Source: an uncultured Eggerthellaceae bacterium (lineage in GTDB: Bacteria > Actinomycetota > Coriobacteriia > Coriobacteriales > Eggerthellaceae). From it: 5,975 nucleotides of DNA. Of this stretch, positions 1-5,975 are shown piece by piece. The stretch spans positions 1-5,975 of the forward strand of contig CANRPV010000091.1 in assembly GCA_947632575.1 (NCBI GenBank). Reading direction: 5' to 3'. The notes beneath the pieces were generated by a model. That model searched no databases. It was not told the origin of the DNA and saw only the letters and a list, made by a program, of their open reading frames with translations. Made by a program: the position numbers and the translations under genes. Each line of letters starts with the position of its first letter. Position 1 is the first letter of the stretch.

Positions 1-2
1 CC

Positions 3-3000
3 TCGGAGGACGTCGGCAGCGTCTTCGAGCAGATCCTCGCCCTCATCACCGGCTCCGTCTTCAACCCGGTTCAAGGCCCCAACGCCACCGGAGCGGAGGA
101 TTCGGTCACCTATCTTGATCCCATAGGCGACTACATGGAGGTTAAAAACCCGTTCACTAGCAAAAAGAACACCAATGTTGAGGCAGCGACGGACATCAAC
201 GCTGATATTCAGATGGTTCACCTCGGCAAGATGTACGGGTTGGTACGCACGGGAGTGTACGACTACCAATGGAATGACAAGTACATGAACGCGCAGAGGA
301 CCCAGTCCGGCAATGAGCTTGTAGGCGTTGGTTTGCCTAATGGCTGGTACTACGAGACGGAAACCGGCGGCGCCACCACTGCCTACTACGGAGGTAACGG
401 TGCGAAGCCGGAAGCGACCCCATCGGTCACGGTGAGCGTTCCGCAAGAAGACGGCGGAGGCACGCAGACGTCGCTGAGCCAACTTGATGAATCTTCGCTG
501 CCTAGCAGCTTCCCAGGATCCGCTCAGGAAGCCTGGTCTTCTGGCTGGATTTATCGGTTCGGCTTCACGACAACCCAACAATTCGTATCAACGCTTGGGG
601 ATACCTCCTTAGAAAAGTTAAGCGTGAAACAGCAAAATACGGTCTACACGCTCTATCGCTTCGACTGGGTGCAGCAATCCCAGTCCTACTCAAGCCAAGC
701 CAACCCTCAAGTGCCATTAGACAGTCAAAGCCGTGGCAAGTGGCTGCTCAATCCCGCCTACGCTGAGTCTGCTCAAGCATCAGGACTTCATTGGAACAAG
801 ACTAACTTAGGATACGAAATCCAGGAGCAGAGCTATGATGCGGCAAGCTCGACCTGGAACCTTACGGGAGCAGAGATCGATCCTGCAAGTCTTGGTCTTT
901 ATCGGATAAGTGATTTTAGAGTTTGGGTTGAAGATAGTGAAAACTACACCCCCGATCCATCGATTCTAGAGCCTGATACCGGTTATGACGAGGCTCTCTA
1001 CTTCGATATTCCCGCAGCTGCAATCCCGCTTCAGCTTGCAAGTCTTACCAAAGGCCAAGATGGAAGCCTTATGGAGTATCTCACCAATCTGGGCGGTGAA
1101 AATGACAATTTCGAGCTCATCCAGTGGGAGCAAACAGGTGGATCCACTGAGCATACCTATGAGATCACCTTTACGGGCTCTCAACTTGGATACCTTGCCA
1201 ATACCCAAGGAGGACATGACAACACGGGTGTTAACTATCTTGTTATAGGTAATTCTCCCGATGGTGCAAGCGACAATATCACTGCTACCCAGCATACGGC
1301 TTCAATAACAGGTGGTAGCAGTTGCACGTTCACTCAAAAACTCACCGGCAATCAATCTTTAGTGGTCACTAACGTTCCCAGTGGGGTTGAGTGGACAGTC
1401 AAGCAAACTGATGGTGGCAGCAAAGCCATATGGACAGGTGATGGCGCTGCTCAAGATTCTGGTATGAGTGGCAAAAGTCTAGCAAGCACCTCTGTGGCGG
1501 CTACCTATGTACCCGTAAGCGCTTCAAATCCCAATACCCTTACCGTACAAAATCAAGTCAAGAACAATAGTGGCATTCTTCCTCTTGATCAGACGTATCC
1601 CTTCAACGTGACTTTTAAGAACCTGCCTGATAACGCTCAAGATGCTCAGATCTCCTATGTTAAAAGTAATGGAGAGAATGGTTCCATGAAGCTGAGCTCA
1701 GGGGTAAGTCCTACCTTTATTCTTAATTCTGGAGACTCCATCACCTTCTACGGACTTCCTGAGGATTCTGCAGATTATGAGATTGCCGCCTCGTCGGCAA
1801 CCACTAATACTCTTGAGTGGGCACCAAGTAATACAGGGAGCCTTTCTGGAAACACTCTCGTAACTGCTGTCTATACCAACCCAACTGCTACCGCTCCTGA
1901 TCAGAGTTACTATTATGCGCAGTCCACGCCTTGTAGGCTCTTTTATTCGGTGGGCGTAAGCGATGATGTGCTCTATCCAACGGGGGGCATTAACATTAAT
2001 GCTTTGGATGTGGAATACATCCAAAGCCATACCGAGATCACCAATACAAGCCCTCGCATGAGCCGTGTCTACTTTGAGTCTAATTGGTGGAGCGGAAATA
2101 CTGATGAAGCCACAGCAGACAGAGGAAATCCTGTCACTACCTTCTCGCCTGCTGCCGACAATCGTTACTACGTGTTCCAGAAAAACTTGCCGCTCTATGC
2201 GATAAGCGGTGTAGAAGGAACTCCCCCCAATGTCATTTTGGATGGGTTAGTAGAAGCCAGTGCGGAAAACCTCAATGTTAATGGCAAAGATTATCCTGTT
2301 GTAAAGAGCACACAGAGTCTGAGCGCAACTGGCTGGTATTACATACCTGTAGAGTTCTTCTTGCCAGGAGCTAACGGCGGAGGCCGTTTTGTGCAGATGG
2401 CCGTTGCGCGTCAAGGCGCCCAATTCGGCGCAAACGTGAATTCGGATATCACTAATGACACTACGGGAGAATATCTCTGCTGGTTTAATCCGACCACCGG
2501 AGACGTGAAACAAACCTTAGGTGAAGATCTTTCAAGTAGCGGCTACGTTATCGCCACTGATATTGGTGGTTTGCGTACAGGTAACATGGAAAACAACCAA
2601 CGTGACAAGGTTGTAAATAGCACCAAGACAGCAAGTCACTATTTCTATCCTACGGTAAGCTCAGGTAACTCCACCACGAGTTCAGGAAGTAGCGGATCAG
2701 GAAATGGTGGAGGAGCCACTACGACTGCTGAAGAATTTGACAACAGCATCAATGTCTATCTTGGCAACAATGGAAAACTTTATATTCAAGATACCAAGCT
2801 CCTGATGACCAAGCTTGTGGTCGATCCTGAAAACGCTGAGACTTCAACTGCTGCGGTCGATATGGAAAACGCCGACATGTCGTCGCTGCCACTCGCCTTT
2901 ACCGATGTAAATCTTGAAGATAAGACGGAATACAACTATCAAGTGTTCGTTGAAGGTGCGACAGGGTACCAGGATGCGACAGTCGTAAGTTATGACCGGT

Positions 3001-5975
3001 GGAGTGGACTTTGGCGCCAGGTTATTTCTACTATTGATGCTCGCGCAAATGAGCAAGGACTACTACTGAGCGCAAGTAGCAACACGCCTGTTGAGGTCAA
3101 CAATGACGGTCAGACTTACTACGTCTATCTCGGCAATGTGACTCAAGCTGGGGGCGGCAGTGATACTGAGCATACGTATCGCATCTATAGCGATCCGGAT
3201 GTAACCGAAGAGGGTTCTATCGGCCAGGTCACTATTTATGTGCCGAGTACCGACGGTCTTGAGAATAGCGCGTCGGTTACCTATGCTACGGCAGACGACA
3301 CTCATCCTGCTGGAACTCGTGTCTATTCGGCTATCAATAGTGAAAGCGTCCAGGGAGTAATCCTGGTGCCAAAAAACACCGTTGATGCAGCGAATACTGG
3401 CGATGCGGTATGGAGCTATCCTGAAGCCGGCGGTGTCCCAGACGAGGTAAAACCATCCTCCTTTGCGTTTGCTACGCTCTACTTGGATCACGATGAGGGA
3501 CTGCGCAGCGGTGTTAATCTTGAGAGCTCGTATTCTCTTGATGCTAAATACCTGACCAAGCGTCTGGTCTTTGGTTATAAATCCAACGGTGTTACCGCTC
3601 CTGTGGTGAATGAAGAAACTGGCGACATTACCGGCACTTCGCTTGCCCCGAAAGATCTCTATGACCAAACGCAGTTTACCAACGTGAGCAATGGGGGAAG
3701 CGCTGCAAATCCCTATTACACCACCTACAATGCACCCATCGCCACCGATGATACGGCTAATCATAAAGTCAGTCAGAAGACCGTAGCTGCGAGCACGGCG
3801 GAATTTACCCTTGCAAGTGGGCAAGGTATTCAACTTAGTGGTCTTACGAATGGATCGGTCTATCGTGTCACCGAAAAGAATGCCACTACCAACGATAAGC
3901 CTGGTCCAACCAATCTGGTTTTCGGTAGAAACGTCCAATACCAAAACTACGTAGATTATGTGGGAGGCGCGGAGTTCAACGGTTCCGTCTCCAATGTGGC
4001 AAGCCACCAAGCTTGGAATATTCTCGGAAACGCGGACGTTGCTGGCTACTACAAGTTCACTAACATTTCGGCAGGAGGATCTGTGGGAGGCGTATCTAAT
4101 ACACCTCCGAACTATCAGACCTTAACCGGATTTGGTGTAGAAACAAGCGCTCAAGCGCCAAACACCGCCGCTTACTTTAACGATTCTGAAGGAGTCTATT
4201 CTATCTACGGAAATACGGATACTCAGGAGGAAGCTACCCACTTCTTCAATGCACCTTTTGCGCCTACGCCTATAGATCTCTCGTTGGAAAAGACGATCAC
4301 TATCGATGGTGGGCAGGAGCCTGAGGACTATCCGAACTTTACCTTTACGGTTACTCCTCGACCTCAAAACCCAGCAGAGGATCCGATCTTGGGTCTCGAT
4401 AGCTATGACGAGACCTCTCTTTCGGCCTCCTTTGAAGCTTCACCCACTCAGGAGAAACCATCCGTTGAGGTGGAGATATTCAAAGACCTCCAGTTTACGA
4501 CACCAGGTATCTATACCTATACGGTAAAAGAAGAGGCACTTCCTGAAGAAGAGAGTGCCGGCTGGTCGCTGGATCCGACTATCTATACTGTCACTGTTGA
4601 GGTGACGCAAGAATACGTACAGGTCAACATTCCTGACAATCGCTTTAGCCCCGTGGATATTCCCACGGGAGATCTTCAGGCGACAGTCACGGTACAGTCC
4701 AATATGGCAGCGCCGGATGAGGTCATATCTCCAAATGCTCCGCTTCCTTTTGAAAACACCTATGACGCTACTAAGATCGCAGAAAATCTCATGGCTACTA
4801 AGAATCTGGCCGGAGGCGAGCTCTCAGACGGATTATTCAACTTCCATCTTATCGGTCTTGCAGCAAGCTATGAGGAGCCTGCGCCTGATCCCTTACCACC
4901 TCTTCCAATGCCACAGAAAGATGGAGAGATAGTAGATACGGTTACCAACAGTGGCTTTGACGCTGACGGAGCAGGCCTTATTGGGTTCCCCTCTATTACC
5001 TACAGCGCTGCTGGAACCTATTACTATAAGCTCTCCGAGCTGCCCTTTGCGAGTGGTCTTATCTCTAGTGACGGTTCCTCCTATTTGGTTGTCGTCACGG
5101 TTGAAGGTAAAGACGGAGGCGTTGAAGGCCCCTTTACTTCTGAAGTTTCATACTACCAGTGGCAAGATGAGTGGTCCGATACAGACTTTGTGATCCCGGA
5201 GGCTGACACTCTTGCCGATCTTGAGGTAGATAATGCCGTCTTTAATAACTATCAAGATCTCATCATAGAAAAGGTCGTAGACGGCGATGATCTTAAAGAT
5301 CAAAGCTTCGACTTCGCCTTAAACCTCTATGGCAAAGATGGTGAAACTTCACTAGAGAGTGGAATTTATAGCTATGCGATTTATGATGCCGATGGAAACA
5401 TCGTTCAAGAGGCTCAAAATTGGGATGCATCTTTAAGTGATGGCGTCTTAGAGTTTAGTCTTTTGGATGGACAGTTCCTTCGTCTAAGTGGACTTCCAGA
5501 GGGCGCTCAATACACCGTTTCTGAACTTACCTCTGGTGGGCAAGAACAACTTGTCGCCACTACCTGGTCGCAGGGAAGCTATCAGATGGATGCAGATGGA
5601 GGACTACTCATTCCTCTACCAGGACCTCAGGCCCCTCTCAATGGGTCAGTCAACAGCGGTACTGGTCTTACCACCGACTCTGCCGTTGCGGCTAACCCCT
5701 ATAACTACACCCGGTTTGTAAACTCCACTGAAACGATGCCGTCACCTGGTACCGGCAATCTTGATGTGACCAAGATTACGGCGGGAGAAGGTTTTGATCC
5801 CGATGAGCTTTTCCACTTTGAGGTTAGCTTCTCACCTGCTCCTGAAGGAACGTACTCGGCCACTTCCTCATTAGGGCAAAACCTCACCTTCACTGGTCCT
5901 GTGGCTGACTTTTATCTTAAGGCGGGAGAGAGCCTTACCTTTAGCGGTCTTGCTGAGGGCACCACGTATGAGGCA
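3..5975 (+). CDS. Giant modular cell-surface adhesin / pilin-like stalk protein, internal fragment open at both ends
   Basis: Frame 3 is open for all 1,991 codons, with no start or stop of its own in the window; residue n begins at base 3n. The likely role is a wall-anchored fibrillar adhesin of a Gram-positive bacterium, acting outside the cell. Visible support: a Thr/Ser/Asn/Gly/Tyr-rich acidic composition, alternating beta-strand patterns, only three Cys (residues 441, 644, 826), no membrane segment, and serial C-terminal modules with Lys/Glu/Asn positions typical of isopeptide-forming Spy0128 and DUF7601 families. Known family members usually carry an N-terminal signal peptide, often a von Willebrand A domain, and a C-terminal sortase signal; none is visible here, so these are inferred to lie outside. 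The ligand cannot be told from sequence. The reading frame is certain; the adhesin call is strong; the organism is not resolved. Confidence 0.93.
105..1034 (+). other. N-terminal backbone region of the adhesin (DPIGDYMEVK to IPAAAIPL)
   Basis: Residues 35-344. It contains VTYLDPIGDYMEVKN (residues 35-49), an aromatic-rich stretch around residues 80-125, DFRVWVED (304-311) and YFDIPAAAIPL (333-343). From memory, short segments like these recur in this order in large Gram-positive surface proteins, often just after a von Willebrand A domain, which would place that domain upstream of the window. The long gap between residues 150 and 300 is Ser/Gln/Trp-rich and I cannot assign it to a named family. 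No catalytic motif is visible. Most likely it is part of the head or binding region; that is inference. Confidence 0.5.
1146..1520 (+). other. Module A: degenerate DUF7601-like beta-sandwich module, crosslinking residues lost
   Basis: Residues 382-506. It opens with TEHTYEITFTG and contains the pattern F-x-x-x-L-x-x-x-x-x-L-x-V-x-x-V-P-x-G-x-x-W around residues 443-464. This aligns by eye with the L-x-x-G...GLP-x-G-x-x-Y-x-V-x-E signature of the C-terminal DUF7601-like domains. Where those have Tyr then Glu four residues later, module A has Trp464 and Gln468. There is no Lys in a K-T/K-V start motif and no F-x-N end motif (AATYVPV instead). If the homology is right it is probably not self-crosslinked. 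Boundaries are approximate. Confidence 0.45.
1584..1880 (+). other. Module B: degenerate DUF7601-like module
   Basis: Residues 528-626. YPFNVTFKNLP near the start matches the F-x-F-x-V strand of DUF7601-like domains. Residues 572-592 (FILNSGDSITFYGLP, ending at Tyr592) match the later signature copies closely. The Glu expected four residues after the Tyr is Ala596, and no Lys precedes the first strand in the usual place. The end, AVYTN, keeps an Asn (626) where a crosslinking Asn would be. It follows module A after a short Asn-rich joint. It probably keeps the fold without the isopeptide bond. Confidence 0.5.
1923..2657 (+). other. Second part of the backbone region (RLFYSVGV to FYPTV)
   Basis: Residues 641-885. 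Recognisable short segments are CRLFYSVGVSDDV (644-656), SRVYFESNWW (687-696), a TTFSPAADNRYYVFQ segment ending at residue 726, and GWYYIPVEFF (778-786). From memory these belong to the same backbone as DPIGDYMEVK and IPAAAIPL, where the RLFYSVGV-type segment normally follows IPAAAIPL fairly closely. Here they are about 300 residues apart. Two of the three Cys of the fragment fall here (644 and 826); pairing cannot be judged. Function beyond a structural or binding role is not visible. Confidence 0.45.
2658..2729 (+). other. Ser/Gly/Thr-rich low-complexity linker
   Basis: Residues 886-909 are almost entirely Ser, Gly, Thr, Ala and Asn with no predicted strand pattern. It separates the backbone region from the LGNNGKL segment, and so probably marks a flexible hinge between the head and stalk halves of the protein. 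It is a possible site of O-glycosylation, which is inference only. Confidence 0.75.
2730..3440 (+). other. LGNNGKL segment and module D, weakly DUF7601-like
   Basis: Residues 910-1146. It begins with VYLGNNGKL (918-926), a segment I recall from many Gram-positive surface proteins directly before the first stalk domain. KLLMTKLVV follows with Lys937 in the place of a crosslinking Lys. EYNYQVFVEG (near 980) resembles the first F-x-F-x-V strand. TYYVYLGN (1039-1046) and a second TEHTY (1055-1059) follow. A clear GLP-x-G-x-x-Y-x-V-x-E signature and a closing F-x-N are not seen, so crosslinking is uncertain. There may be two small domains here rather than one. Confidence 0.4.
3462..4070 (+). other. 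Module C: DUF7601-like domain with plausible isopeptide triad
   Basis: Residues 1154-1356. LYLDHDEGL and YLTKRLVFGY echo the LGNNGKL / LLMTKLVV pair of module D. Residues 1268-1291 (FTLASGQGIQLSGL, then Tyr1287 and Glu1291) carry the full DUF7601-like signature. YKFTN near the end supplies Asn1354. Candidate triad: Lys1186, Glu1291, Asn1354. The Glu-to-Asn distance of 63 residues is close to the 66 in the complete domain at nt 5259-5723. Asn1416, in a HFFNA segment just before the next domain, is an alternative partner. Confidence 0.5.
4071..4271 (+). other. Unassigned Gly/Asn/Thr-rich spacer before the stalk domains
   Basis: Residues 1357-1423. The segment is rich in Gly, Ser, Asn, Thr and Pro, with a THFFNAPF end (1412-1419) that looks like the last strand of a beta domain. 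I cannot assign a family. It may be the tail of module C or a short domain of its own. Confidence 0.4.
4272..4763 (+). other. Spy0128/FctA-like isopeptide-forming stalk domain 1
   Basis: Residues 1424-1587. The order of motifs matches the Spy0128 (streptococcal pilin isopeptide linker) family: a first strand IDLSLEKTI with Lys1430, NFTFTV, then GIYTYTVKEE with Glu1510 four residues after Tyr1506, IYTVTVEV, and a closing PFENTY with Asn1585. In this family a Lys-Asn amide bond forms without enzyme, helped by the Glu, and stiffens the stalk against force and proteases. About 160 residues is slightly longer than usual, with the extra length between Glu1510 and Asn1585. Confidence 0.8.
4776..5252 (+). 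other. Spy0128/FctA-like isopeptide-forming stalk domain 2
   Basis: Residues 1592-1750, starting within a few residues of the end of domain 1. First strand NLMATKNLAGGEL has Lys1600. LFNFHLIG, ITYSAAGTYYYKLSE with Glu1679 four residues after Tyr1675, and SYLVVVTVEG follow in family order. The closing strand VFNNY has Asn1749 (or 1748) as partner. A Pro-rich loop at residues 1624-1639 sits where family members have a shorter Pro-containing loop. The domain is expected to be self-crosslinked and to stack on domain 1 as stalk. Confidence 0.8.
5259..5723 (+). other. DUF7601-like isopeptide-forming domain, complete
   Basis: Residues 1753-1907. LIIEKVVDG gives Lys1757, SFDFALNLYG the first hairpin, FSLLDGQFLRLSGLPEG then Tyr1837 and Glu1841 the signature, and TRFVNST the closing strand with Asn1907. 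This is the clearest DUF7601-type unit in the window and served as the reference for modules A, B and C. The Lys, Glu and Asn suggest an internal isopeptide bond. It follows stalk domain 2 with almost no linker. Confidence 0.7.
5757..5975 (+). other. DUF7601-like domain, cut by the window end
   Basis: Residues 1919-1991. NLDVTKITAG gives Lys1924, LFHFEVSF the first strand, and FYLKAGESLTFSGLAEG followed by TTYEA the start of the signature. The expected Glu and closing Asn lie past the window. It repeats the plan of the preceding domain, so the stalk continues downstream. Confidence 0.7.

Noticed and set aside
966..1295. Overlapping ORFs on both strands (about 110 and 87 codons)
   Set aside because: Both are out-of-frame shadows of the long frame and have no recognisable protein features.
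2658..2729. Possible short tandem DNA repeat in the Ser/Gly linker
   Set aside because: The composition is simple, but no repeat unit of constant length is present.
3063..4010. 315-codon open frame on the - strand
   Set aside because: It lies antisense to a well-supported coding frame that runs on through it. The translation has no domain pattern or plausible product, and its length can be explained by the sense strand's codon choice avoiding antisense stops.
4306..5193. Several + strand ORFs of 70-80 codons in another frame
   Set aside because: They overlap the two Spy0128-like domains, which are clearly coded in frame 3. Their Leu/Arg/Ser-rich translations are typical of a shifted reading of this gene.
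1..5975. A frameshift or internal gene boundary
   Set aside because: Frame 3 reads through without a stop and keeps the same style of beta-rich domains throughout. No intergenic gap, ribosome binding site or terminator hairpin was seen.

Overview
The window holds one continuous reading frame and nothing else. Reading from base 3 on the + strand there is no stop codon through the last base (1,991 codons), so the window lies wholly inside one very large gene whose start and stop are both outside it. I see no promoter, ribosome binding site, terminator, RNA gene, CRISPR array or mobile element. The shorter ORFs in other frames are shadows of this gene.

The product looks like a multidomain cell-surface adhesin or pilin-like stalk protein of a Gram-positive bacterium. 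It is rich in Thr, Ser, Asn, Gly, Tyr and acidic residues, has only three Cys, has no membrane segment in this part, and is built from beta-sandwich modules in series. Several C-terminal modules show the Lys / Glu / Asn pattern of domains that lock themselves with an internal isopeptide bond (Spy0128/FctA-type and DUF7601-type). Secretion signal and cell-wall anchor would lie upstream and downstream. Base composition is about half G+C, with a GC-rich 5' edge and mixed codon use. This would suit a host-associated Coriobacteriia-type actinobacterium or a Bacillota relative, but that is a weak inference.

Layout in protein order: (1) nt 105-1034, N-terminal backbone with the DPIGDYMEVK, DFRVWVED and IPAAAIPL segments. 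(2) nt 1035-1922, a stretch with two degenerate isopeptide-like modules (A and B) that looks inserted into the backbone. (3) nt 1923-2657, continuation of the backbone (RLFYSVGV, NRYYVFQ, YYIPVEFF). (4) nt 2658-2729, Ser/Gly/Thr linker. (5) nt 2730-3440, LGNNGKL segment and module D. (6) nt 3462-4070, module C with a plausible Lys/Glu/Asn triad. (7) nt 4071-4271, spacer. (8) nt 4272-4763 and 4776-5252, two Spy0128-like domains. (9) nt 5259-5723 and 5757-end, one complete and one cut DUF7601-like domain.

The architecture reads as a binding or head part at the N-terminus on a C-terminal stalk of self-crosslinked domains. The most interesting points are the apparent insertion of modules A and B into the backbone, the loss of crosslinking residues in those two copies while the C-terminal copies keep them, and a sharp composition step near nt 110.
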